A DNA stretch of 61,223 nt from Elusimicrobiota bacterium (GTDB taxonomy: Bacteria; Elusimicrobiota; Elusimicrobia; UBA1565), in NCBI GenBank assembly GCA_016218495.1, contig JACRDU010000065.1, positions 1 through 61,223 on the forward strand. Reading direction: 5' to 3'. Position 1 is the first letter of the stretch, and each line of letters opens with the position of its first letter. A model generated the notes under the pieces. The model made no database searches and had not been told where the DNA came from. It saw only the letters and a program-made list of their open reading frames with translations. Below are positions 52,404-60,327 of this stretch, piece by piece. Both the position numbers and the translations under genes were made by a program.

Positions 52404-52640
52404 CTAAGACTGCTTCCAGGAGGCCTCCTTCAGGCTCCTGCGCAGGGCCGGGTCCTCCACGACGAAGAACTTCCAGGGCTGGAGGCCGTAGGACGAGGGG
52501 GACAGCTGGAGGGCCTCCTCCAGAGCCGACCAGACCTCGGGCGCGATGCGCCCGGAGGGGTCGAACTGCTTTACGGCGTAGCGCGACTGCAGGGCTTCCA
52601 GCAGCTCCCGGGGCCCGACGGCTTCCCTTATAGCGTTCAT
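52404..52640 (-). CDS. Nitroreductase, N-terminal portion (ends at in-frame TAG)
   Basis: 78 residues of an FMN-dependent nitroreductase (NfsB-like NAD(P)H oxidoreductase). SRYAVKQFDPSG near 19-30 is the usual FMN-binding region, and SPSSYGLQPWKFFVV near 47-61 is the flavin-site motif. The reading stops at codon 79 (TAG, plus-strand CTA 52404-52406) inside a stretch where relatives commonly carry Gln (Trp-x-Gln-x-Gln pattern), so the original codon was probably CAG. The ATG at 52640 has a good GGAGAGG site. It lies downstream of the Rrf2 gene. Confidence 0.75.
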   Translation of the reverse strand: MNAIREAVGPRELLEALQSRYAVKQFDPSGRIAPEVWSALEEALQLSPSSYGLQPWKFFVVEDPALRRSLKEASWKQS

Positions 52641-52691
52641 GGCGTCCTCTCCTTATGTAACCGACTTCATTACTTATTAACCGAAAAAAAA
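52641..52691 (-). promoter_or_regulatory. AT-rich promoter/operator region before the nitroreductase-pirin genes
   Basis: A markedly AT-rich gap for this genome. The plus strand shows TAACCG at 52658-52663 and again at 52678-52683, exactly 20 bp apart (two helical turns). The hexamer TGTAAC (52656-52661) also occurs in the operator-like repeat before the Rrf2 gene. This fits control by the Rrf2 protein, but no classical -35/-10 pair stands out. Confidence 0.45.
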
Positions 52692-53099
52692 TCAGCGCCT
52701 GAGCAATTCCTGGACGGTCACCCGCCGCAGTTCCTTCTGCGCGGCCTTCTCCGCGCGCGCGAAGGCCTTGCCCAGGGCCTCCTTCATCCCGCAGCTGCCC
52801 GGGCAACGCGGGTTGGCGGGGTTGCGGTGCACGGCGAACAGGTGCTCCTCATCGAGGGCCATGGAGAGGTCCCAAAGCGTGACCTGGTCGGGGCAGCGCA
52901 GCAGGCGCGCGCCGCCGGCCTTCCCCTTGCCGCAGGCCACCATGCCCTTCTTGGCCAGCGCCGCCAGGATGCGGCGGATGACGACCGGGTTGGTGTTGAC
53001 GCTCTGGGCCACGCGCGCCGAGGACATCGCCTCCCCGTCGTGGGAGGCGAGGACGGCCAGGATGTGGGCGGCGACGGCGAGACGGCTGTTGGCGGACAT
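52692..53099 (-). CDS. Rrf2-family transcriptional regulator
   Basis: A 135-residue Rrf2-type winged-helix protein. The HTH lies at about 25-50 (SSARVAQSVNTNPVVIRRIL), with a wing near 50-68. Cysteines are at 56, 69, 99 and 103; the IscR-type C-x5-C-x5-C iron-sulfur arrangement is not present, so it is closer to the YwnA-like branch. It precedes the nitroreductase and pirin genes on the same strand and is preceded by a perfect promoter overlapped by an inverted repeat. It probably represses itself and the redox genes downstream. Confidence 0.88.
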   Translation of the reverse strand: MSANSRLAVAAHILAVLASHDGEAMSSARVAQSVNTNPVVIRRILAALAKKGMVACGKGKAGGARLLRCPDQVTLWDLSMALDEEHLFAVHRNPANPRCPGSCGMKEALGKAFARAEKAAQKELRRVTVQELLRR

Positions 53100-53138
53100 A
53101 ACTGTAACAATTATAGTATCAGTTCAGGGGATTGTCAA
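53100..53138 (-). promoter_or_regulatory. Perfect sigma70 promoter and operator of the Rrf2 gene
   Basis: On the minus strand, TTGACA (plus 53133-53138), 17 bp, TATAAT (plus 53110-53115), then 10 nt to the ATG. The -35 contains the TGA stop of tag. Inverted repeat arms AACTGTAAC (53100-53108) and GTATCAGTT (53116-53124) flank the -10 with a 7-bp centre, the expected place for an autorepressor. Confidence 0.8.
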
Positions 53139-53698
53139 GCCCCGCGCGCCCGGAAGCAGCCGGCCGCATGGTCGTCGACGAGGCCGCAGGCCTGCATGAA
53201 GGCGTAGCAGATGGTGGAGCCGACGAACCGGAAGCCCCGTCCCTTGAGGTCCTTGCTCAGGGCGTCGGACTCGGCCGTGCGCGGCGGCGGGTTCCCCGGC
53301 GGCCGCCGGACGATGGGGCGGCCTCCCACGAACCCCCAGACATAGCGGTCGAAGGAGCCGAATTCGGCCTGCACCTTCAGGAACGCCGCGGCGTTCGTGA
53401 CGGTGGAGGCCACCTTAAGGCGGTTGCGCACGATGCCGGGGTCATCAAGGAGGCGGGCCTGCCGCCGGTAATCGAAGCGGGCCACCTTGGCCGGGTCGAA
53501 GCCCGCGAAGGCCTTGCGGTAATTCTCGCGCTTGCGCAGGATGGTCAGCCAGGACAGCCCGGCCTGGGCCCCTTCCAGAGTCAGCATCTCGAAGAGGCGG
53601 CCGTCGTCGTGGACGGGACGGCCCCACTCCTCGTCGTGATAGGCGACGTAGAGCGGGTCGCTGCCCGCCCAGCGGCAGCGGCTACGGGTCTTGGACAT
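53135..53698 (-). CDS. tag: DNA-3-methyladenine glycosylase I
   Basis: A 187-residue base-excision enzyme that removes 3-methyladenine from alkylated DNA. It has the Tag N-terminal pattern RCRWAGSDPLYVAYHDEEWG (7-26) with the zinc Cys and His ligands, the catalytic-site Glu in MLTLEGAQAGLSW near 38-50, and the C-terminal CYAFMQACGLVDDH near 164-177 with the remaining zinc ligands. Length is typical. Predicted leaderless: minus-strand TAAACT ends 6 nt before the ATG. Its stop lies within the -35 of the Rrf2 gene. Confidence 0.95.
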   Translation of the reverse strand: MSKTRSRCRWAGSDPLYVAYHDEEWGRPVHDDGRLFEMLTLEGAQAGLSWLTILRKRENYRKAFAGFDPAKVARFDYRRQARLLDDPGIVRNRLKVASTVTNAAAFLKVQAEFGSFDRYVWGFVGGRPIVRRPPGNPPPRTAESDALSKDLKGRGFRFVGSTICYAFMQACGLVDDHAAGCFRARGA

Positions 53699-53704
53699 AG
53701 GCCC

Positions 53705-53728
53705 AGTTTAGCCGGAAATTGCTATCTT
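53705..53728. promoter_or_regulatory. Divergent -10 elements, tag / PAS kinase
   Basis: Minus-strand TAAACT (plus AGTTTA, 53705-53710), 6 nt before the tag ATG; plus-strand TATCTT (53723-53728), 5 nt before the kinase ATG at 53734. Both transcripts should be leaderless. The whole gap is 35 bp. Confidence 0.55.
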
Positions 53729-53733
53729 CGCCT

Positions 53734-55224
53734 ATGGCCCTGGGATTGCGCGCTCGCTTCACCCTCGGAGCCGTGGTCATCGGCCTCTTCGCCTCCGGCG
53801 CCTGGGTCGGCTGGCACCATCTGCACTTCCACATCCCCATTCAAGACCTGCTGGGGTACTGGTATGTCTTCATCGCCTTCCTGCTGCTCCTGGCCGTCCC
53901 GCTGGCCGTAGGCTTCCACTACTGGGTTCTCGTGCCCATCGAGCTCATCAACTCGTACGCCCCGCCCATCGAGCGGGGCGAGCTGGAAGCGGCCCTGATC
54001 CCGGCCGAGGACATCCCGGGCGACGAGCTGGGCCGCATGATGCTCATCCGCAACCACGTGGTCGAGTCCATCCTGAGGATGAACGCCGCGCGCAAGCGGG
54101 AGCTGGAATTCGTGCGCACCGTGATGGACGCCATGCAGGACATGGTCTACATCATCGACGCCAAGGACTTCCGCATCATCGACGCCAACCGGGCCATGCT
54201 GGAGTCCGTCGGCATGACCCGCGAGCAGGTCCTCGGGCGGACCTGCCACGACCTCCTGCATTCCTGCCCCACGCCCTGCACGGCCCCCGGGCACGGCTGT
54301 CCGGCCCTCGACCTCCTGGGGACGGGCCGCCCCGCCGTGACTGAGCATGCCCATGCCGGGAAGGACGGGGGCGAGCGCATCGTCGAGGTCGCGGCCCACC
54401 CCATCCGGGAACCGGGAGGGGGCGTCGTCCAGGCCGTGCTCGTCGCCCACGACGTGACCGAGCAGCGCCGGGCCATGACCCTGATGCACCAGCAGGAGCG
54501 CCTGGCCGCCGTGGGGCGCGTCGCAGCGGGGGTCTCGCACGACTTCAACAACCTGCTCACGGCCATCAGCGGCTTCACCGGGCTGCTCCTCGCCGACGCG
54601 GCCCCGGACGACCCGAGGCGCGAGGACCTGCTGGAGATCAAGAGGGCCGGGGAGAAGGCCGCCAACATCGTGCGCCAGCTGCTGGCCTTCAGCCGCAAGC
54701 AGCCGCTCGAGCTCCGGCTCATCAACCTCAACTCCGTCATCGCCGACATGCGCGAGATCCTGCGCGGGGGGCTGACCTCGAAGGTCTCGCTCGACATCCG
54801 GATGTCCCCGGTCCTGGTCCCGGTCATGGGGGACGAGACGCAGCTGGAGCAGGTGCTGATGAACCTGGCCGTCAACGCGCGCGACGCCATGCCCGCCGGG
54901 GGGGTGCTGACGGTCGAGACGGACAACACGGAGTTCAAGACGCCCGTCGAACGCGAAGGCTTCGCCATTCCCGCCGGCTCCTACGCTCTGCTGCGGGTCC
55001 GGGACACCGGCTGCGGCATGGATGCCGCGACCCTGTCCCACATCTTCGAGCCCTTCTTCACGACCAAGGACCCCGACAAGGGCACCGGCCTGGGCCTGGC
55101 GATGGTCTACGGCATCGTCAAGCAGAGCCGGGGCTTCATCGAGGTGGACAGTTCGCCGGGGGAGGGGACGGAGTTCCGCATCTACCTCCCCCGCGCTCCC
55201 GAACATCCGTCTGCCGCATCCTGA
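53734..55224 (+). CDS. Membrane PAS sensor histidine kinase
   Basis: A 496-residue orphan kinase. Two transmembrane helices (about 8-25 and 43-66), a short linker, a PAS domain (about 120-245) with a cysteine cluster at C171, C178, C182 and C189, then HisKA with His269 in [10 protein letters not shown] and a HATPase domain (N-box [10 protein letters not shown] near 388, DTGCGMD near 430, [11 protein letters not shown] near 449). The Cys-rich PAS loop may bind a metal or sense redox state. No response regulator is next to it; the partner is elsewhere or among the cluster at 49139-51104. TTG 53719 would add five residues but does not fit the promoter. Confidence 0.9.
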   Translation: MALGLRARFTLGAVVIGLFASGAWVGWHHLHFHIPIQDLLGYWYVFIAFLLLLAVPLAVGFHYWVLVPIELINSYAPPIERGELEAALIPAEDIPGDELGRMMLIRNHVVESILRMNAARKRELEFVRTVMDAMQDMVYIIDAKDFRIIDANRAMLESVGMTREQVLGRTCHDLLHSCPTPCTAPGHGCPALDLLGTGRPAVTEHAHAGKDGGERIVEVAAHPIREPGGGVVQAVLVAHDVTEQRRAMTLMHQQERLAAVGRVAAGVSHDFNNLLTAISGFTGLLLADAAPDDPRREDLLEIKRAGEKAANIVRQLLAFSRKQPLELRLINLNSVIADMREILRGGLTSKVSLDIRMSPVLVPVMGDETQLEQVLMNLAVNARDAMPAGGVLTVETDNTEFKTPVEREGFAIPAGSYALLRVRDTGCGMDAATLSHIFEPFFTTKDPDKGTGLGLAMVYGIVKQSRGFIEVDSSPGEGTEFRIYLPRAPEHPSAAS

Positions 55225-55231
55225 GGTGCCC

Positions 55232-56209
55232 ATGTCCCCCGCCAAGAAGATCGTGGTCGTGACGAGCGGGGGCGACGCTCCGGGGATGAACGCCGCCATC
55301 CGCGCCGTGACCCGGGCCGCCTGCTCGCGCGGCTGGGAGGCCTTCGGGTCCCGGCACGGCTTCGAGGGCCTGATCAAGGGAGACCTGCGGCCGCTGGGGC
55401 CCCGGGAGGTGGGCGGCATCATGCAGACCGGGGGGACCATCCTCGGCAGCGCCCGGTCCAAGCGGTTCAAAGAGGCTGAGGGACAGCTCGAAGCCGTCGC
55501 CCAGCTCGAGCGCCTGGGCGTCTCGGCCGCCGTCGTCATCGGCGGCAACGGCTCCCAGCAGGGCGCCTATGCGCTGAGCCGCGCCGGGCTTCCCACCGTC
55601 GGCGTCGCCTCCACCATCGACAACGACCTGGTGGGCTCCGACGTGACCATCGGGGTCGACACGGCCCTGAACGTCGCCCTCGAGGCCATCGACCGCCTCA
55701 AATCGACCGGCTCGTCGCTGGGCCGGGCCTTCCTGCTCGAGGTGATGGGACGCGACTGCGGCTACCTGGCCCTGATGGCGGCCGTCGCGGGGGGGGCGGA
55801 GGCCGTCGTCATCCCCGAGGTGGAGACCGACCCGGACAAGCTGGCGGCCGAAATCCGGGCGGCCTACGAGCGCGGCAAGCCCCACGGCATCGTGGTGGTC
55901 GCTGAAGGCTCCCGCTATAACGCGGCCTCCCTCGCCCATCATTTCACGGAGCACAAGGAGGTCGGCTTCGACGTCCGCGTCACCATCCTCGGCCATGTCC
56001 AGCGCGGGGCGCGCCCCACCTATGCCGACCGCATGCTGGCCACACGCCTGGGCGCCGCCGCCGTCGACCACCTCGGCACGGGACGCCACGGCGTGCTGGT
56101 CGGCATGCTCCGCGGGGAGGTCGCCGCCACGCCGCTGGCGGAGGTGGCCGGGAAGACCAAGCCGCTCGACCTCGCGCTCTTGGAGCTCGCCGGCATGATG
56201 GCGCTCTAG
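55232..56209 (+). CDS. pfkA: 6-phosphofructokinase
   Basis: A 325-residue PfkA-family glycolytic kinase. TSGGDAPGMNAAIRAV (11-26), GGNGS (104-108), STIDND (127-132) and MGRDCGYLAL near 170 form the nucleotide, metal and fructose-6-phosphate sites. Where most family members have GGDGS the second acidic residue is Asn106; the donor-specificity Gly is kept, so ATP is more likely than PPi, but this should be tested. The ATG at 55232 follows GAGG in the gap after the kinase gene. Confidence 0.88.
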   Translation: MSPAKKIVVVTSGGDAPGMNAAIRAVTRAACSRGWEAFGSRHGFEGLIKGDLRPLGPREVGGIMQTGGTILGSARSKRFKEAEGQLEAVAQLERLGVSAAVVIGGNGSQQGAYALSRAGLPTVGVASTIDNDLVGSDVTIGVDTALNVALEAIDRLKSTGSSLGRAFLLEVMGRDCGYLALMAAVAGGAEAVVIPEVETDPDKLAAEIRAAYERGKPHGIVVVAEGSRYNAASLAHHFTEHKEVGFDVRVTILGHVQRGARPTYADRMLATRLGAAAVDHLGTGRHGVLVGMLRGEVAATPLAEVAGKTKPLDLALLELAGMMAL

Positions 56210-56224
56210 CGCCGCCCCGCGCGG

Positions 56225-57649
56225 ATGAAGACCATCCTGGTCACGGGCGCGACGGGGTATGTGGGAGGGCGGCTCGCGGCGCGCCTCATCGGCCCGGGGC
56301 GGACCGTGCGCGTGCTGGTGCGCGACCCCGGCCGCGTGCTCGGGCGGCCCTGGGCGGAGGGCGTGCAGGTAGCGCGCGGGGACCTGCGCACCGGGCAGGG
56401 CCTGGCCGCGGCCATGCACGGGGTGGAGACCGCCTACTACCTCGTGCACTCGATGTCGGGCGGGGAGGACTTCGCCGCCCAGGACAGGGAGGCGGCCGGG
56501 CGCTTCGGGGCGGCCGCGCGCGAGGCGGGCGTGGGACACGTCATCTACCTCGGAGGGCTGCTCCCCAGGGCCGCGGCCTCCGAGCACCTGGCCAGCCGGG
56601 CCGAGGTCGGGGAGGTGCTGGCCGCCGCCGTGCCCACCACCGAGCTGCGCGCCGGGCCCATCGTGGGCTCGGGCTCGGCCTCCTTCGAGATGGTGCGCTA
56701 CCTCACCGAGCGCCTGCCGCTGATGCTGGCGCCGGGCTGGATCGACCACGAGGTGCAGCCCATCGCCATCCGCGACGTCCTGTCCTACCTGTCGCTGGCC
56801 CTGGAGCTGGAGCCGATGGGCGTCATCGACATCGGCGCCGACCGTCTGACCTTCCGGCGCATGGTGGAGACCTACGCCGAGCTCCGCGGCCTGAGGCGCG
56901 CCATTTGGACCGTCCCCGCCCTGATGCCGGAGGTGGCCGCGCGCTGGGTCGGCTGGCTCACGCCCATCCCGAACGCGCTGGCCGTCCCGCTCGTGCAGGG
57001 CATGGTCCAGTCGCTGGTGGCCGACACGCGGCGTGCCCGGGAGGTGTTCCCCGGCGTGCAGCCCATCGACTACCGCACCGCCGTGAGGCTGGCCCTGGAG
57101 CGCGTGGAGAAGGGCACGGTGGAGACGCGCTGGAGCGGCGCCCTGGGCGGCGGGCCGACGGCCGAGCTGGAGGACAGCGAGGGCCTGGCCCGCGAGACGC
57201 GCTCGCGCCTGGTCGACGCCCCGGCGCAGGCGGTCTTCCGCGCCTTCAGCGGGGTGGGCGGCGACAGGGGCTGGCCCGCCTGGGAGTGGGCATGGGTCCT
57301 GCGCGGGATGCTCGACCGGCTGGCCGGCGGCCCCGGCCTGCGCCGCGGGCGCCGCCATCCCGACGAGATCTACGCCGGGGAAGCCCTGGACTTCTGGCGG
57401 GTGGAGGCGTCGGTGCCCCCGCGCCTGCTGCGCCTGCGCGCCGAGATGCGCCTGCCCGGCCGCGCCTGGCTGCAATGGGAGGCCATCCCCGAGGCGGGCG
57501 GGACCCGGCTCGTGCAGACCGCCCTCTTCGCCCCCAGCGGCCTGCTCGGGACGGCGTATTGGTACGGCCTCTACCCTTTCCACAAGTTCATCTTCTCGGC
57601 GATGGTGGACGCGCTGGCCCGCACCGCCGAGGCGGCGTCCTCCTCCTGA
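56225..57649 (+). CDS. NAD(P)-binding SDR (NmrA-like) fused to DUF2867-like domain
   Basis: A 474-residue protein. The N-terminal extended-SDR domain has the dinucleotide motif VTGATGYVGG (5-14) and GDLRTGQGL near 58-66; the usual catalytic YxxxK is not obvious, as in NmrA-like proteins. The C-terminal 190 residues (about 285-470) match DUF2867/SRPBCC-like sequence, including a Trp-rich end (WYGLYPFHKFIF). The pair is a known fusion. It starts 15 bp after the PFK gene and may be cotranscribed. The substrate is unknown. Confidence 0.82.
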   Translation: MKTILVTGATGYVGGRLAARLIGPGRTVRVLVRDPGRVLGRPWAEGVQVARGDLRTGQGLAAAMHGVETAYYLVHSMSGGEDFAAQDREAAGRFGAAAREAGVGHVIYLGGLLPRAAASEHLASRAEVGEVLAAAVPTTELRAGPIVGSGSASFEMVRYLTERLPLMLAPGWIDHEVQPIAIRDVLSYLSLALELEPMGVIDIGADRLTFRRMVETYAELRGLRRAIWTVPALMPEVAARWVGWLTPIPNALAVPLVQGMVQSLVADTRRAREVFPGVQPIDYRTAVRLALERVEKGTVETRWSGALGGGPTAELEDSEGLARETRSRLVDAPAQAVFRAFSGVGGDRGWPAWEWAWVLRGMLDRLAGGPGLRRGRRHPDEIYAGEALDFWRVEASVPPRLLRLRAEMRLPGRAWLQWEAIPEAGGTRLVQTALFAPSGLLGTAYWYGLYPFHKFIFSAMVDALARTAEAASSS

Positions 57650-57772
57650 CGCCGGCCTCCCGGGACCTTCGGTCCCGCGGCCGCTGGGCCCAATGCCTGG
57701 CCCCGCATGTCTGATTCGTGCAAGAGAAAACGGCGGACCTCCGCTACACTGGTGGCAAGCAGAGGGGGATTG

Positions 57773-58678
57773 ATGAAATCGAGCCTTATCTTCGCGGCGT
57801 GCCTCATGACCTTGTCGGCCGTGCCGGGCCGCGCCCAGGAAGCGGCGTTCGCAGAGGGCCAGAAGTCCATCAACGGCCTCAATGAGGTCTGGGGCTATGT
57901 GACGGGGCGCAACGCCGAGCGCGACCGGGCCCAGGCTCAGCGCGACGCCGCATCGGGGGTCTTCAAGCCGAAGTCCCCACCCGTCGAGCTGAAGAACGGG
58001 GAAGGCCAGGTCTGGGCGCGCGTCGAGAAGGGCGCGGCGGGCGGCCGGGCCGCCCCCCGGGTCACCACGTCTTTCGACCATAAGGTGGTCGTCGTAGCGC
58101 GTTCCGCCAAGGCCAAGGGCTGGGACGAGGCCCGCGGCGCCTGCCGCAAACTCGCCCCGGCCGGGGCCTGGGACCTGCCTACCGAGGAAGACTACATGAC
58201 CCTGACCTTTACCGAGGCCGTCGACATCCGCGTCGGCGCCGAGGGGGCCGGGCTCTACCCCATGTGGCTGCGCTCCAAGGATGAGGCCCGGAACGCCTCG
58301 GCGATGGCGGGGAAGTCCGTCCTGCTCGGCATGGCCGACGGCAAGGGCACGGACTTCATGCCCATCGACGTGGGCCCCGAGTCCATGGCCGAGATGCGCA
58401 AGGCGCAGGGAGAGGCCGATACCGCCCTCAATAACGGCGGGTACCGCAGCGCCGCGGAGGAGAAGCGGGTCAAGGCGGCGGTGGACGAGTACAACCGCGC
58501 CCACGGCACCCAGACCTGGTTCAACCTGGACGTCCCGCATCCCGGCACCTTCTCCGACGAGATCAACGCCATCTTGGAGAAGCCGCGCAAGGCCGCCCTG
58601 CAGAAGCAGCAGGCGGCCCTCAAGACCTATGTCGGGGCGTTCGGGGAGGGCTATCCCGCCTACTGCGTGAGCCGCTGA
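57773..58678 (+). CDS. Exported protein with DUF1566/lectin-like segment
   Basis: A 301-residue protein; signal peptide about 1-21 (ending GRAQEA). The middle carries WDEARGACRKLAPAGAWDLP (near 123-142), resembling the conserved core of DUF1566 or C-type-lectin-like domains (Trp, Cys, LPT), and a Cys near the end (YPAYCVSR) could pair with the first Cys. I do not recognise a full family. ATG 57773 has a GAGGGGG ribosome-binding site; TACACT at 57745-57750 is a candidate -10, so this gene has a short leader. Confidence 0.65.
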   Translation: MKSSLIFAACLMTLSAVPGRAQEAAFAEGQKSINGLNEVWGYVTGRNAERDRAQAQRDAASGVFKPKSPPVELKNGEGQVWARVEKGAAGGRAAPRVTTSFDHKVVVVARSAKAKGWDEARGACRKLAPAGAWDLPTEEDYMTLTFTEAVDIRVGAEGAGLYPMWLRSKDEARNASAMAGKSVLLGMADGKGTDFMPIDVGPESMAEMRKAQGEADTALNNGGYRSAAEEKRVKAAVDEYNRAHGTQTWFNLDVPHPGTFSDEINAILEKPRKAALQKQQAALKTYVGAFGEGYPAYCVSR

Positions 58679-58765
58679 GGACGGAGCCGCCTGGGACCTT
58701 GGGCCCAGGACGCTCTGGGCCTTCGGAGGCTGGAGCTCCCGGCCCGTTCGGCCTATCCTCGGGGC

Positions 58766-59767
58766 ATGGGATGGAGGTGGCTCGCTCTGGCGGCGCTGGC
58801 GGTCTTCGCCGCGCCGTCCCGGGCGGCCACCGTGGTCTCCATCCGTCTCCCCGAAGCGGCCGCGCCCGGCACCGCTGAAAAGCTCAAAAAGACCGAGGCC
58901 GTTCTCGAGCGCCTGCTGGCAGACGGGGCGCTGCCCGCCCAGGGGCCCTTCATAGGGGTAGGGGCGCGCTACATCCGCCTGAGCCCCGCCGGAATGCGGC
59001 CGGGGATGGGGCGCACGGAGACCGACGGGCTGGTAGAAGGCCTGCGCGGGCTGTGGGGGGAGGATTTCGAGCTCGAGGAGCTCGCCGACCGGCCGCAGGA
59101 GGAAAGGCGGCCCCGCATCGGCGGCAAGGAGCACGGCGAGAGGATAGCCGCGCGCCTGGATGTCGGCCTGAGCCGCGAGCGCCAGGACCTCTTTTATGAC
59201 GGCGGCCTGAACCGAGCCGGAGCCGGCTCCGTCGTCGCCGCCGCGAACCCTCCCGTCCGAAGCGCGCAAGCGCCGGCTGCGGCCGCCGCGATGAAGGCCG
59301 CCCCCGCCCCTCCGCCGCCGGCCGGGGCGAAGCAGCCCGAGGGCGTGCGCTGGGGCCGGGTCGGGCTCGAGGTACTCAAAGGCGCCGGCGAGACCGTGCG
59401 CTCGGTCTTCACCTGGAGGGGCCTGGCCACGGCCGCCGCCGCCGTCGCCATCGTGACGGTGGCCCCCGTCGCCGTCTACGGCTTCCTGGCCGTGGGAGCC
59501 GCCGTCGGCGGCTATACCATCGGCAAGGCCATATACGACGGGGTCAAGGCGCACCGCGGCGGCGACGCCGAAGGGGTCTACGCGGCCTCGCGCGAGTTCG
59601 GCAAGGGCGCGCTCACCCTGGGGCTGTCGCTCTACGGGGCGCGCCACACGCCGGCCAGCCTGCGGCCGCACTTCCCGAAGCCCGGCGAGTACCGGGCCCT
59701 GCTCTCCTCGATGGACGACGAGGCCGTGGTCGCGGCCACCCTGTTCGACAAGCTCCGCGGGAAGTAG
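58766..59767 (+). CDS. Exported protein of unknown function with C-terminal membrane segments
   Basis: A 333-residue protein; TATCCT (58754-58759) ends 6 nt before the ATG, so a leaderless mRNA is expected. Signal peptide about 1-20. A polar region (21-150), an Ala/Pro linker (150-195), then a hydrophobic hairpin (about 215-255; ATAAAAVAIVTVAPVAVYG and the following segment) and a charged tail. The family is not recognised. Possibly an inner-membrane protein with a periplasmic N-terminal part. Confidence 0.6.
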   Translation: MGWRWLALAALAVFAAPSRAATVVSIRLPEAAAPGTAEKLKKTEAVLERLLADGALPAQGPFIGVGARYIRLSPAGMRPGMGRTETDGLVEGLRGLWGEDFELEELADRPQEERRPRIGGKEHGERIAARLDVGLSRERQDLFYDGGLNRAGAGSVVAAANPPVRSAQAPAAAAAMKAAPAPPPPAGAKQPEGVRWGRVGLEVLKGAGETVRSVFTWRGLATAAAAVAIVTVAPVAVYGFLAVGAAVGGYTIGKAIYDGVKAHRGGDAEGVYAASREFGKGALTLGLSLYGARHTPASLRPHFPKPGEYRALLSSMDDEAVVAATLFDKLRGK

Positions 59768-59810
59768 CGGCCGGCCCTCGGACCCGCTCCCCGTTTGATA
59801 TCCTCCGCGC

Positions 59811-60323
59811 GTGGGCGATACCCGGACGGGATTGCGGAATGCGTCCTACCTCGCGGCGGCCTTCGGGCTCCTGGCCGCAGCGCTGGGAGGGTTCGGCCTG
59901 CGGGCCGAGCCTCCTGCGGACGGGCCGGTGGTGTGGCTTTCGGGGTCGCCGTTGAAATGGGAGCGGTTCGTCTCCGGCCAGCTGACGCATTCCTCGACGA
60001 AGAGCAGCCGCGCCGTCAAGGGCTGCCGGCTATGGCTGCTCGGAGACCCGAGGGTCTATTCCAGTGACTACTGCCCGCCCATCGAAGAATTCGACGAGGA
60101 CCGTTGGAGCCGTTCCACCCCGGTGGAGGTCGCCGTCGATTCGGGCACGGCCGCCGCGGAGCAGGCGACGATGCGCGGCCTGAAGGTCGGGCGCGTCCTG
60201 TACATCGACCCGGCCCGGGCCGCGGCCGTAGCGCAGGAGGATGTCCGTTTCGCGGCATGCCTATTCTGGGGCGGGCTGGCCGTCCTCCTGCTCGGCCTCA
60301 CGGGCGTCCGGTACTCGGCGTAG
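59811..60323 (+). CDS. Small bitopic membrane protein of unknown function
   Basis: 170 residues starting at GTG; TATCCT (59799-59804) ends 6 nt before it, so leaderless translation from GTG is predicted. A hydrophobic helix lies near each end (about 12-32 and 147-166) with a polar loop between that carries two Cys (GCRLWLLG and YCPPIEE). Not recognised; the layout recalls GIDE-like membrane proteins only loosely. Four bases separate its TAG from the convergent lipoprotein stop. Confidence 0.6.
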   Translation: MGDTRTGLRNASYLAAAFGLLAAALGGFGLRAEPPADGPVVWLSGSPLKWERFVSGQLTHSSTKSSRAVKGCRLWLLGDPRVYSSDYCPPIEEFDEDRWSRSTPVEVAVDSGTAAAEQATMRGLKVGRVLYIDPARAAAVAQEDVRFAACLFWGGLAVLLLGLTGVRYSA

Positions 60324-60327
60324 AACT

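Noticed and set aside
4612-52406. Reassignment of TAG to a sense codon
   Set aside because: At least ten genes in the window end naturally at TAG (for example 6259, 11219, 21412, 44174, 56207, 60321), some overlapping the next gene, so TAG is a normal stop here. Partial suppression is still possible.
55136-59671. 1500-codon antisense open frame opposite the PFK/SDR genes
   Set aside because: Same codon-bias artefact; plus-strand genes here have intact motifs and promoters.
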